A DNA stretch of 64,000 nucleotides from Glandiceps talaboti (taxonomy: Eukaryota > Hemichordata > Enteropneusta > Spengelidae): NCBI RefSeq assembly GCF_964340395.1, contig NC_135551.1, positions 12,833,503 through 12,897,502 on the forward strand, read 5' to 3'. The notes under the pieces were generated by a model. The model saw only the letters and a program-made list of their open reading frames with translations. It did not search any database and was not told the origin of the DNA. Both the position numbers and the translations under genes were made by a program. Shown piece after piece: positions 37,031 to 49,684 of this stretch (position 1 is the stretch's first letter; each line of letters starts with the position of its first letter).

Positions 37031-38218
37031 GACCATTCAGATTCCATATTGAAAATTAGTTTGAAATTGGTTAAAATGTAGAACCTGGTAACAGAGAATG
37101 GAAGGGTTAGAATTCTTTTTTTCAACTTTCCTAGCCAAGAATTAATTCTGTCTCATTGTATGAACAAAGTGGAATGAGGTGGTAGTGAACATGGTTTGTA
37201 GGCTACACTGAGTTTTTCATTTTTATACCATGATTCTAGGGGAAGTACATATTTTTACTGGTTTTATTATAGACCTGATACAGTACTACCCACAAAAAAG
37301 TCAACAGTTTACTATTTGTAGTTATTTTGAACAAGTTAACAAATGCACTAAAGTTGGAGTTTTGACTCTACAAGCAGGTGATAGCGCTATCAACTCAAAA
37401 TCAATTTTGAAGCATTTGTCAGGTACATTGTTCTTCACTTTTGTTTTAATACATGCCTCTTAGTTAGTTCTTCACTTCTTATTTGCTAGGACTTAACTGT
37501 ACATTCCAAGAATAGTGGGGAAGATCGTGATAGTAGACAAGTTTGTTCATTTTATTCATCAAAAATATAATTTATGTATCTTGGCAGATAAAATGTTTTG
37601 ACTACAGTGAAATGTATATAGCCATTTCAATCCTGTAAAAATTAGCATTGCCTCATTCATAATTTTAAAAATCGGCTTTTTTTATGTTTAACTCGAATTT
37701 ACTCATAAAAATGATTTATTTTCAATAATTACGTGCTAAAATAGTAATATAGCGCCGAAATACATGCATTCACTATCACCAGTAATAAAGTCTTTCATGG
37801 AAACTCAAAACAGTTGACCCCATCTATAATTCTTGATAAAATACAATAAACTATATTACATTTATATTAGATAGGTGATAACTATATCAAAGTCAGCCAC
37901 CCATAACAAAGTTACTGTACATTGAACACGTCGGTAACTACAAGTAAATGTGACAGTTATGAGTCATAAATGTATAACATTAGATTTGTGTTTCTTTGAT
38001 GTGTGGAGTGCATGTCATGATCCTGAACTCTCATGGGGACATAGTGCAATATACCAGGTGATGGAATCTCTAGGGAAAAGTTGTGGAATATACCAGATGA
38101 TGGAATACGTAGTCATTTGATAGAAAATATCCATGGAAGGTTTTCCACATTTTTAATACTTTTTATTTAATTAAAGTCACAGTATTAATTTATCAGAACT
38201 AATAAGTAATATAGTGAT

Positions 38219-38293
38219 GATGATGATGATGATGATGACAATGATGAATATGATGATGATGATGATGATGATGATGACAATGATGATGATGAC

Positions 38294-38362
<69 letters not shown>

Positions 38363-38370
38363 AATGATGA
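38219..38370 (+). repeat. (GATGAT/GACGAC)n microsatellite
   Basis: ATG-type triplets grade into a block of about 13 ACG triplets (38326-38361) and back. A triplet repeat with an internal variant block. Confidence 0.95.
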
Positions 38371-38621
38371 TGATGACTATGATTTGAAAATAGAGTTACA
38401 CATAATATTTATGGTATTTAATCTAATATATATATGGTTATTATAATTATGAGAGCTTATGTTTCATAAAGATATGTAAACAATCATAATTTATAATGTT
38501 AAACTTTTGAAATGGATAGGCTAAGTATGGAGCAGTACCTATCAGGAACTAATACTATTCTAAATAAACTTTGTTAAGTACATTGCATCTACAAATATGA
38601 CTTACAATTAGCAATAGTTAT

Positions 38622-38830
38622 TTTTTTAAAAAATGAACACACAAAGTTCATTGTAATTTCTTCAAATTTGCCACCAACATATGAACACACAGTGCATTAT
38701 GTCACTTTCTATTCTCCGTTAAATAATTTTTTTAAAAATGAACACACAAAGTTCACTGTAATTTCTTCAAATTCGCCACCAACATATGAACACACAGTGC
38801 ATTATGTCACTTTCAATTCTCCGTTAAATA
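38622..38830 (+). repeat. 105-bp direct duplication
   Basis: aatgaacacacaaagttca ... ccaccaacatatgaacacac ... ttctccgttaaataa occurs twice, 105 bp apart, with only three or four differences. Confidence 0.92.
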
Positions 38831-39805
38831 ACGATATTATAAGTGACAATGTCGTCTAAAGTAACTCATCACAAAGACACAGCTTTAACATGAATGCTGC
38901 TTCATTCCAATCAAAGTGATTTCTTTGAATAGCTTTACATGTACAGCTGTTCTGTCCACATTTATGGATAACAGTATGATTCAAGTCTCTAACTTACCAG
39001 TCCTGTACACCTAAATTACTTAGTGCCTTTTTAGGGTACATTGTATATTCATGCCATGTATTTGGTTGCCAGACTTTCCCAATGATTTCCAAATCAGAGA
39101 TTTGAAAAGAGAGATTTTTTTTTTTTTCAGAAATGTCAGAGATGTTTTTCACATTCCATTTAATACTGTCTGAGGGAAATTGGTATCTCACTTTATCACA
39201 CTTATTTATATATTGGTTTCACTTAAGATTATAACGATTCAAGACAGTGAAATCAACCTGACTTTAAAGTGCTTCATATATCAAGGTGTTCCTTCAAATT
39301 ATATATGTTTGAATTTAATTGTCATGGTAACATCACCAGGTTTGCTGAAGTACAATAATGAATATAAATGAAATTGTGTATTAAATTTAATAAGATTTTC
39401 CCTTCTCTGTTACCAAGTTTTTCAAAAATAGGATTATAAAACATAGCTACATTTTCCCGTATCTCTTTATTAAAGTAATATACATAAAACTGTGTATTAA
39501 ATATTAGTAGACATTTCCCGTCTCTGTTACCAGGGTTAATAATGTACATAAAAAAATGTGTTATTTGCCTAGATTTCCCCTTCTCTTTATTCCTGTGTCC
39601 AAAAAACCTAATAGATATATTTGAAATCATCCTATGCTGTAATGTTATTGTTTGTAATGTGATTCAGTATGTTGAGACCGGAAGGAATGATGAATCACCT
39701 TAATTGTGGAGTTTACGCTAATTATTATAAGTAGTGCAAAAAGGGTCTACTATATTTGCCAATTTGTACACACTTAAATGCATTTCACAATCATGGTATT
39801 ATTGT

Positions 39806-39961
39806 CAGTGTGTCTTCTAATAAAAGACAAAATTTGTTATTGTGAGTGAAAATGAGAAAGTGAGTCACCACTCAGTAAGAGATAGGAAGATACCAACTAT
39901 TGGTACATCACAAGAAATTGCTGTGTCAGTGGTGTGTCAAATTGATGTAGAGGACACACTG
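39806..39961. mobile_element. CAGTGTGCCCTCTAA MITE, diverged copy
   Basis: Ends CAGTGTGTCTTCTAA and TAGAGGACACACTG. The interior keeps gacaaaatttgttattgtg and atcacaagaaatt. Confidence 0.75.
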
Positions 39962-41142
39962 GTTTTGTCATGTTCAAAAGAATGTGTTCATCTTTGACAA
40001 GGAACTTGGCTTTCATAAGTGGAAACAAAACTCTAGGAAAAAAAAAAAATTGGTCATCTCAAAAATGTATATAACAGATCGTTCGTTACCTTGCTCAAAA
40101 AACCTCTCATGCTGTTTCCCTCTCAGTAGTATTAACAATATCTTTTTGCAGGTGCTACAAGGATAGAAAAATCAACAGAAAAAAATTGTCCTTGAATCGT
40201 AATGCCACCTACCATTTCATTGAATGATGCTTTGATTGGTCAAAAGCATGAAATGAATTAGTCACCTCATGAATATGTAAATCATCTCATGAATATGTAA
40301 TTCACTCATGAATGTGTAATTCTGAATTTTCTTTTACTGGATCGTTCATTCACTGGCTCATTGAATATTAATTGCACTGATCGCCATAATTTAATAAAAA
40401 ACAAGCAACTGTAACTGCTTTGGTATGCCATTCAAGTCAGGCACTTTGGCGTACTACATTCAGTTGAGAGCCTAGCAGAGTTACTTGGTATGAGCTACAC
40501 ATAAGAGAAACATGTACAAATGCAGGGCTGATGTAAATTGATATACATTGCATAGATTGAGAGAGCAGATTAGAGGCAGTAATGTTGTGAATGAAGTGTG
40601 CTATTATATGCAGACGAGGGCCTTTTACTACGTATGGCTTCTTATCGACACATGTATTGATCACTAGAAGCAGGAAGAAAAAATGCTGCCAAATAGCACA
40701 TAGCAGTATTGATAATATTTGTTGTTGGGATTTCTCAAACATTGTGTTTTTTTGAGAAACGAAACAGTGGATTTTGTAAGGTTAAAAGTCTGTGGGAAGA
40801 CGTACATTTTTTCTTTTTCATCAGCTGAAAGTTGTGAATGGATGGAGATGATTTTTAGATTTCCGTGATTCATGCACGTAAGGAGATACTGGCGTCGCGT
40901 TGGCAGCACGTGTTACAGTGTAATCTTACAGGTGAACTTGAACTACACCTACCAGTGACTGTGACTAGCAACTGCTGTTTCTTACTCATGTGCATGGTTA
41001 GTCACAAAAGGAGTATTAGAAGACGAGAACACGTCTCGGAGCAGGAAAGACTCACCTGACCAGAAAATAAGAAGAATACTCATGGACTCCTAACGAGGTG
41101 TTTCCTATTACAGTCACAAAAGAGATATCAGTCTAACAAGCG

Positions 41143-41151
41143 TATATATAT
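41143..41151 (+). promoter_or_regulatory. Possible TATA box of the ARRDC gene
   Basis: TATATATAT about 250 bp before the ARRDC start codon. It would place transcription start near 41175 with a 5' UTR of about 225 bp, if that UTR has no intron. Inference only. Confidence 0.3.
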
Positions 41152-41400
41152 GCCAGGAGGAAACCTACTCTGTACTGTCACAGGAAACCTACTGGATACT
41201 CTTGTGTTGACAAGCTTTTTGTGTTGCTGGGTCACAGCGAGGGATTATTTGCTGCGTTCTTTCTTCAACAGCTTTCCAGTCTTAGTGATGATTATCTAAA
41301 GTGTTTCAAGATAGATCAAGATTTTATTACCAGTCACAAAACGGGCTGTTTTTTTGTATCAATGAAATTGTGATTTGTTTTCCCCCAAATGACTTGATTG

Positions 41401-41551
41401 ATGGAATTTGATAACTCTGAAAGCGTGCCGAAAATGGGAAAGTTGAAGAAATTTTTCATCGTGTTTGAAAATAACCGAGATGTGTACAATGCCGGTGATG
41501 TTGTACTGGGTCAAGTAAAGATTGAATTGGAAGATCCATTACTCTGCAGGG
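41401..41551 (+). CDS. Alpha-arrestin (ARRDC/TXNIP-like), first coding exon (partial)
   Basis: Adaptor family that links membrane receptors and transporters to NEDD4-type ubiquitin ligases. The exon encodes 50 residues and ends in phase 1 at a good donor (AGGG|GTGAGT). From the second methionine (codon 12) it reads MGKLKKFFIVFENNRDVYNA and then GDVVLGQVKIEL. This is the first beta strands of the arrestin N domain, matching the F-I-V-F-D-N-N-R-E-V-Y-N-A-G-D block of ARRDC2/3/4 and TXNIP. Translation could begin at 41401 or at codon 12; the second start gives the usual family N-terminus. No further exon was recognised in the remaining 22 kb, so the first intron is probably longer than the window. 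Which ARRDC paralog it is cannot be told from one exon. Confidence 0.8.
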
Positions 41552-43233
41552 GTGAGTAGAATTTATAGTTTTTTCTGTCACTCATATAATATTGAACATT
41601 AATACGTCAGCATTTTCCCTCCGGCACTTTTTCTTTCAATTTACTAAATACGAGTGCTACAGCAAGTAATTGTAGCTCCCATAGTGACTAATAAAATATT
41701 TACGCAACGCTTTCATTGAGTTATAATGTTTTACACCCACTCATAACCTTCCTGCCCTCCCCTATTCTTTTGATGGAAGCGCCCGAGTTGTGAAGTGAGA
41801 GTCAAGTAGTATAAACACAAAGCGGTTTTCATCGTGGTGAAATTATTACAAATCAAAAGAAATTATTTCAAAATCAAATATTGAGTTATTGATTGTTGCG
41901 AGTCCATTTATTGAGGTATTTCTATTTTCCTAAATTCTGTGTTTTCAGATTCATAATTTCCCTAATGTACTTTTCAATGCCAATTCCGTGAGCTCTCCGT
42001 AATAATGGAAGTCTCTCCGTAATAATGGCAGTTCTTTTTTGTGTGTCTGTGGATTAAGACAAGGCTTAAGTAAAATTGACACTTTACTAGACATTTGCTG
42101 CAAATTTGATTTACCAAATGATATATTTTCTTAACTCCCAAGTGTACTTTTAGTCATTTATCTAATTATTCTGAGAGAATAGATATCTCTGTGTCAGGGC
42201 GTTTTTAAAGTAGACAAATTTTGTAGCTATGAAAGTTGGACATTTGTATGATTTCTCTCACTAAACAGCTGTTTATTATATTAAATGGACACAGGCCAAG
42301 AATATTTTCTTGTTCTTTTTGGCTAATTTGAAGTTGCTATTCTTTTTCATGCAAATGTTTAAACACATACAGTTGTCTCCTTGTAAGAAGTATGAAGGTC
42401 ACCAAGTCGTCTTCAATTTCTGTTATTGATAAAAAATAAATCACACTCCAAAACCACTTTATTTCATGGGAAACTATCATTAAATTACTCACCAGAATCA
42501 AGATTCTCCTTTTCTGGTCTCAAACTGACTAAGTGTACATTGTAGTATATATGAGCCTTTGGTGCATTTTTTTTTCAGTTTTAATACATGTATACAGTAA
42601 AGGGGGTAGCGGTTGTTTTCAATATTATTAATATAATGGATTTGTGATGTCCCATTTTAAAATGATCAGCAATTGTAATATTGTAACAAGTCTATCTATA
42701 GGCTGTATAGTGTAAAATATAAATAAACCATAAATAATAATATTAATAATAATTATTAATAATAATAATAATGTTAGAAAGCTATAAATAGTAGACGAAA
42801 TACACATTTGTAAATTACAGAATCCAAGGGAATATGTTACTATAAGTAGCAGGTATATAATGTTTTAAAATGAAGGAAGTGAGTGACTTGTTTCGCCAGC
42901 AATTGATCTATACTCTTACTATGTTTCACACTTCCTCTCACATCCAGTGTTTTCTCCAGAAAATAATCATTTGCATAACAAGAGTATTAGGTAACTATAG
43001 CAGATGTGAATATGAAGCACTTATAAGGTTCACTCTGATTGGTTAGAAATCAAAGGAAAACAAGCATATCTGTCAGCTCATAGGCACTCCACCAAATGAG
43101 TGGCTGTATTGCTAATGAGTGATAAAAAAAATATATTTTCTGTTTTCCAATCAGTGGTAATCTAATAATAGCTTCACACCACCCCAACTATAGTGGAACC
43201 ACAGATAAGAAACTACCGTGTCTGTGGTGGAAC

Positions 43234-43403
43234 CAGTGTGCTCTCTTAGCCAATTGACGCGCTACTGACGCACACAATTTCAGGTGATGCACCAAAATTT
43301 GGTGTTCCCCTATCTCTTACTATGTGGTGAGTCACAAAAAATCCCATTTTTTCTCATTTTGACTTGCAACAACAAAATTTGTCTATGATTAGAGGGCACA
43401 CTG
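43234..43403. mobile_element. hAT-like MITE, reverse orientation, 8-bp target duplication
   Basis: Ends CAGTGTGCTCTCTTA and TTAGAGGGCACACTG. Flanked by GGTGGAAC at 43226-43233 and 43404-43411. The same family as 25656-25819. Confidence 0.92.
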
Positions 43404-43412
43404 GGTGGAACC

Positions 43413-43679
43413 TAGACTGTCGACAGTCGTTTGTGCCTTTTTTGCTACGTTTTATCTAAAACTAAAGTCGTCGCCTCGCTCCGATCCTGAGCAATACTAT
43501 AACTGCGTACTGATCAACGAGTGCTGGAGGCATGAGCTAATGGCACTCACAGTTCGTGCCTTCGGCAATCGCAGTTCCTATCAGTACGCATTAGAATTCA
43601 GTGCTACGGAGCGAGGCGACGACTTTGTTTTAGATGAAACGTAGCAAAAAAGGCACGAACGACGACTGTCAACAGTCTA
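43413..43679. mobile_element. Second hAT-like MITE (TAGACTG ends), stacked on the first
   Basis: Inverted arms of about 70 bp, TAGACTGTCGACAGTCG ... gtcgtcgcctcgctccg, and their reverse complement. GGTGGAACC occurs on both sides (43404-43412 and 43680-43688). More GC-rich than its surroundings. The 79-codon ORF across it is a by-product of the palindrome. Confidence 0.9.
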
Positions 43680-43778
43680 GGTGGAACCCACTACACATGC
43701 TACATGTACCGTTTCAAAGCGTGGGGAGAACTCGGAACTCTTTAAAATTAAAGCCTGGAATGATTGTATAAAAGTGGG

Positions 43779-43789
43779 GGGGGGGGGAT
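43779..43789 (+). repeat. Poly-G tract
   Basis: Run of about 11 G residues. Confidence 0.8.
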
Positions 43790-44389
43790 AACATAAAAAC
43801 TGGGTTAGAATCATGGGAGAGCCCGGATTCACTTTCTTTTGGAACTGCCAAAGATTTTCCCCGTCAATTCATACAAAGTGTATCTGCAAGTCATCTCAAT
43901 CTGATGACACATGGCACAGACTGGCTCCATCCAGAAGTTTCTAGGATTATTTTGTTATTCAAGTCTTAAATGAAAGACTATCAGCTTAATTCTGCTAACT
44001 GAAGTATATTTAATCATTATTAGTGACGGGTTGAACTCCCATCTGTAAGAATGAATGTACGATATAATTTGTTAAAGTCACAAACTGTTAAACTCATCGA
44101 GACAGTTGGTGTAGATGATGAATGAGAGTTGCATAATTATATTTAATTATAAAGCACGCTATGATAAAATACTCTAAAAAAGTGTTGCTTTTTTTTAAAT
44201 CTAGAAATTTGTCAATGATACTATGATGACATATTAGTTTGTATTTTGGTGTTATCATTATTTTTGTGCAATTAGCAGAAATGATATTTGTACCAAAAAC
44301 TCAACACCAGTATTGTGCTGAGTAACGATGCAGTCAGGGACTGAAAAGTGAACTGAAGATCAATCATGAGCAAATAATGTTATTATTTA

Positions 44390-44710
44390 ACAAGGAATAA
44401 TGTAACAAGAAATAATGTGACAATAAATAATGCAAAAACAACAAATACATGTAATATGACAACAAATAATATAACATAATATAACAAATAATGGGACAAC
44501 AAATAATTTAATATAATATAAAAATGCAATAACAAATAATATAACATAATAACAAATAATGTGTCAACAAATAATGTAACATGATATAATAATTCCAGTA
44601 GCGAATAATATAACATAATATAACAAATAATGTGACAACAATAACATGCACAAGAGAACATGACAACAAGTCAACAAATAATGTAGCAGCAAAACTAGCA
44701 AATAATATTA
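44390..44710 (+). repeat. Imperfect tandem repeat of acaaataatgt-type words
   Basis: aacaaataatgtgacaac and ataatataacataatata words alternate over about 320 bp. The Leu/Tyr-rich ORFs on the minus strand are artefacts. Confidence 0.8.
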
Positions 44711-44857
44711 ACAACAAATGATGTTAATTTGATTTTAAATGATCATCTTAATATATAAAGTGATGTTAACAGCACTATGTACAATAAACTATGTCACGTT
44801 TATTTTGGAAACGAGACCTCCTATGAAGTTAAAAAATATATAGATTTTATCCCTCAG

Positions 44858-45165
44858 TATTTTTCTTCGTTCATCTTAGGAAAATCAAATGACCTAAGGG
44901 GGTCAGTCACTATGAGTTGTTAGATGAGTAGTGACAAAACCCACAATTGTAGGTCATGATTATTATCCCGGTGAATGAAGAAAGATAGCGGGGAATGATA
45001 TAATGATACATGTAGTGGCGATTTGGAATGTTTTGACTCATATTTTGAGCACTGTGGAACAATTGATGTACATGTAGACATGAATTGTCGTGACGATCAG
45101 TGTATAATCCATATTTTTTGTTTGAACATGTTCAACCTGGCTTGTGTGTAGTATTCTGAACATAC
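44858..45165. mobile_element. Fold-back element with conserved tail, copy of the 5226 family
   Basis: Starts cagtatttttcttcgttcat, has one gacctaagggggtcag unit, and the right arm tgaatgaagaaagatag. The tail (ggaatgttttgactcata ... ttgtcgtgacgatcagtgta) matches 6390-6540 and 51600-51740. Confidence 0.75.
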
Positions 45166-45424
45166 ATGTGATTCTAGCATTGTGCTGCATACCAAATGAA
45201 AATAGTAGAATTCAGTTATTTGTTATTCACACTATAAAGTCTATACAAACACTGACCTGTTCGTGAGATGGAAATTAAACAACTTTACATCTTATCAGTC
45301 TGATCTCATGTTATACAGAGATTACACTGAGTGTCAATATTAATTTCTGAGTGTCTGTTTTACACAAGCTGATGTATGGTGAGATATGGTAAATATTAGG
45401 CATCAAATGTGTAGGGTTAAATAA

Positions 45425-45620
<196 letters not shown>

Positions 45621-45879
45621 ATTTCACTGTGTCAGTTGCAGATGTCGCAGATTGTGTCTGTATATGTATGTGTGCCTGTGTTTGGTTTGATTTGGTGTGG
45701 TTACCATTTAAATTTACCCAAGACTACAAAGTTTAAGAACAATATATACTAAAGTTTAATAATTCAGTCAAACTTTTCTGCAGCTACTAGTACTACTACC
45801 GGTAGTAGAAAATTGTCATATCCATTATATCCTATTAACTGTAAGGTAAGGCTGTGTGATATTTTGTTACCTTATGTAG

Positions 45880-46145
45880 AGTAAAAATGTAGCGTTGAAA
45901 TCTATTTTGTAATAGAGCTGTGTAGAGGAAAAACGTAGTGTTGAAATCTATTTGTAATAGAGCTATGTAGAGTAAAAATGTAGTGTTGAAATCTATTTGT
46001 AATAAGCTATGTAGAGTAAAAACAGCATTGAAATCTATTTTGTAATAGAGCTATGTAGAGTAAAAATGTAGTGTTGAAATGTATTTGTAGTACTAGTAGA
46101 GCTATGTAGAGTAAAAATGTAGTGTTGAAATGTATTTGTAATAAT
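45880..46145 (+). repeat. Tandem repeat, unit about 47-52 bp, six copies
   Basis: agagctatgtagagtaaaaa then tgtagtgttgaaatctattt recurs with small gaps; one unit has an extra gtagtacta. Confidence 0.88.
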
Positions 46146-48187
46146 CTTCATCAAATACTAATGTAGCTCTGAAATCTAGGGAATTATAAAATGAAATCTG
46201 TCGCAGTTACACTTAAATTTTACTGTGTTCTATCTTAAGGCAGTATTGCTATTAATCTAGTAGAAGAAAACCAGAACACTGCTTATCAGACGTTATATTC
46301 TTTATTCACTATAATTGGGGAATACTCGACATCGTCAACCCAACAGTAGTAAAACTTGATATGCGGATATTATATTGCCCTTAGCTATATTACCTATTCA
46401 ATCCTATTGACAGTGATAAGAAATGAAGCTGAAAGTACTGACGAGATCTGTTTAGTGGCAAACCAAGGAATAAAACTAACTGCTTCTCCTTTTCTCATGA
46501 TATTTTATTCATGGATGTGACTCTTATAATTTCACTGGTAGTTCAGACAGATGTGCGATTAAACTTTCCAAAGAGTTGCCGTGGAGATTAGTGAAATATT
46601 AAAAAATGAATTCAGACAGATAACAGTGAAATGTTAAAATTAGTACGAAGAAATGTCAAGCCTTTTTTAAAAGACTTTTAGCTTTTTGAATAATATCTGC
46701 TGATGATCTGTTTAGTTTTGATATAAAAAAAATAAGCAAAAAACAAAAAAGAAACCAAAATAATGGATAGTCACTCAACATAATGAAAGAATTTATTTTG
46801 AAAGAAGAATTTGTGCTTGCAATTTTACCTAATATGCATTTTGTATGTGTATAATTTATAGATTATATTACATTTTGCAATATATTTTGGAATTATTCTT
46901 GAAAACGTTATTGGGAAGGCTCTGGAATTTGTTCAGGAAAGCAGAATCTATGCAGAAACACACAATTTGTACCTTAATATTTGTTAAAATTGTTGATGCA
47001 GCGATAGCTCAATATGTTGTCATCAATACATCATTAGATACAAAAAATGTATTTGGTTAGAAATGGAAGTGAGAACTGACTTTTACACATTCGCCGTTGT
47101 GTCGGTAAGAGTCATTCGTCGTTATAATACAGCCTGCTGTGAATTTATTATCATGTGTAAATGGTAGGTGTGAAAAGTCAGGTAATTGGAAGGTATACTT
47201 CAGAATTATGTTATGTTATTAGTCATGTCTATATTTATACAAAGATGAAATGTGTAATTCAGGTTTGTTGAAAGTGAAATATATATACTAAGAGGAAAAC
47301 ATTAGGAAAAAAACCTAAACATGCAAGTGAAAACTGATAGACACTTAGTGTTAAGTTATATTTTGAAGGTGTAGTTCAATTATTTATTTTTATCAATACC
47401 TAAATTGTTAAAAAAGCAAAATGCCAAGTAAGCCCACTAGATGCCGTACATGTCTGGGTGCTGGTGTGTATAGTCAGCTGTGTTTTGAAGGTTACCTGAG
47501 TACAAAATAATATTATTATCAATATCTGCATAGCTAGAAAGATAAAACTTTAATTTTTTTTGTTTAAATTGAAAGTATTGAAAAAAACGAAAGAAAAAAG
47601 AAGAAATATGCCAACTAAAACCATTACAGTTTTTACACATGTAGATGTTTGATGTCTGAATGATGGTGTGAAAGTCACCCGTGCTTTCAAGTTGTGCTGG
47701 TAGAACAAAATTACTGTACATGTACATGTATATATTATAATTGTTTTCGATGTCTATACATGTAGCTCAATAGATGAAACTTATAATCTGCAGTTTTTGA
47801 AAAGAAAAGAAGTACCTAGGTGCCAGCTGAACTGACAAGTATTTTGTTATAGAAGAGTAGTAAAGTGAAAAATATTACCAGTACCTTACTGTGCTGTTTG
47901 TGTTCAATAGAAAATTGATTACACTTTAAGTGCAACACCACTAATCAAACACAATGATATATTATATTACAAAATGAGCTATTGAATATTGGATAAACAT
48001 TTCAAATCATAAAGTAACATTGTAAAAAAAGATATTGAGCCAGTTATGAATTTATGAAGCAGATTCTAAATTATGATATGATTTCATTGCTGGTTAGAAT
48101 GGCGGAAGTTATTACATACTATAACATGTGGTGTGGTTCTCATGTTATTCAAATTTAGCGTGACAGTGATTGCAGAATGATCATTTT

Positions 48188-49440
48188 AGCTCTATTGAGT
48201 GGTGTGTTCGAGGGTAATCAACCATGTATGTCATTAAACATTCTATGCGCTTGCTGTTTAGTAGACTACAGATTTTCCCGCCAAAATTTTAGATGAATTT
48301 TTTGCAGTTTTTGTTTATTTTCAGCTCTATCAAGTGGTGTGTTGGACAGTAATAACTGTGTGTCATTAAACATTCTACATACATTTTCTGGTTAGCGGAC
48401 TACAAGTTCTCCAGCAAAAAAGTTGCAGTGTGATTTTTTTTGCACTGTTTGGTTTGTTTCAGTTCTATCAAGTGGTGTATTGGACCGTAATCAACAATGT
48501 GTGCCATTAAACATTCAGACTATGTGTTTGCTGTTAGGCAGACTACAAGTTTTCTCTCCAAAATTTCGTGTATAAATTTTTTGCATGTCTAGTTTCAGTT
48601 TAGTTTACTGCTGTCAAGTGGTGTGTTGGAACATAATCAACTAATGGTTGCTGTTTAGCAGACTACAAGTTCTCAAACCAAAATTTTCAGTACTAATTAT
48701 TTTGCAATTTTCAGTCCTAATTTTTTGCACTTTTTGTTTGAGTTTCAGCTCTATCAAGTAGTGTGTTGGAACATACTTTTCAAAGCATGTGTATCATTAA
48801 ACATTCAATACATTCGCTGTTTAGGAAACTTCTAGATTTTCCAGAATTTTTAATGAATTTTTTCATAATAAATGAGTACAAAAATGACTTTAGTCTTTGA
48901 CTAGTTTCACACTTGGACAGGTTTTTTCATGAAGTATGTTGGAGGGTAATTACCTTAGATGCATGTCATTGAACATTCTGTATGTTACCTGTTTAGCAGA
49001 CTATAACTTTTCCCTCCAAAATTTCCTCTTTGGACTTCTTGTTCAGTTTAAGTCAATTTTGTGGTGTGTTGGATAGTAATCAGCTATTCTGTCATTAAAC
49101 ATTCTGTGTTTGCTGTTCAGCAGACTACAAGTTTTCCCACCAAATTCTAGACAGATTTGTTTTGTTCTTTTTTTAGTTTCAGCTCATATCAAGTGGTGTG
49201 TTTGAGGGTAATCAACCATATCTGTCATTAAATATGCCATAAGTTTGCCGTGTAGCAGACTACAAATTTTCCCTGCAAAAATTTGTGGGAAAATATATAT
49301 TCACTTTTTTGTTTAAGTTTCCGTTTAACCAAATCATGTGTGTGAGGGTAATTAAGGACTACCGGTACTTCATGCACACTCAGTGAATTATAACTTTCAC
49401 ATTTACACACCATTCTCTTACACTTTTTTAACAAGTTTGT
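48188..49440 (+). repeat. Diverged tandem array, unit about 135-155 bp, nine copies
   Basis: Each unit has cagctctatcaagtggtgtg, then agtaatcaac, gtcattaaacattct, gctgtttagcagactacaag and ttttcccnccaaaattt. Starts near 48188, 48322, 48460, 48606, 48746, 48905, 49045, 49180 and 49322. Heavily diverged between units, so old. Confidence 0.9.
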
Positions 49441-49684
49441 TTATATTTCCATGCATTTTTCAAAAAAAAATTATTTCAGCTGAAAGAGCCAGAAATGTAA
49501 AAGCCCTTCATCAGTAAATGTAATCAAGTCATACTCTGTGTGTAATTTTCTACACATGACTGGTTGTAGAGGTAGTCATGAGTAGTTCACTGACTTCCAT
49601 CAATATTGAAAAGAGAAAGAAATAACTAATTGAGTCAGAGAACAAATAAAAATCATTGACCGTGTACAGTCTAATGTAATTTAT

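Larger units (their letters stand above)
37031..41400 (+). other. Region between last visible TRMT2B exon and ARRDC
   Basis: Holds microsatellites (38219-38370), a 105-bp duplication (38622-38830), repeats of cccgtctctgttaccag near 39400-39535, a MITE (39806-39961) and the ARRDC 5' UTR or promoter. I looked for the TRMT2B C-terminal motifs and found none. A possible short terminal exon starts after tctttttgcag at 40152 and, in phase, reads 14 codons to a stop. Confidence 0.5.

Noticed and set aside
43405-43644. 79-codon open frame rich in conserved-looking residues
   Set aside because: It lies across the inverted arms of a MITE; both halves are the same DNA read in two directions.
44383-44717. 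Leu/Tyr-rich membrane-like peptides on the minus strand
   Set aside because: Products of acaaataatgt tandem repeats; hydrophobicity follows from base composition.
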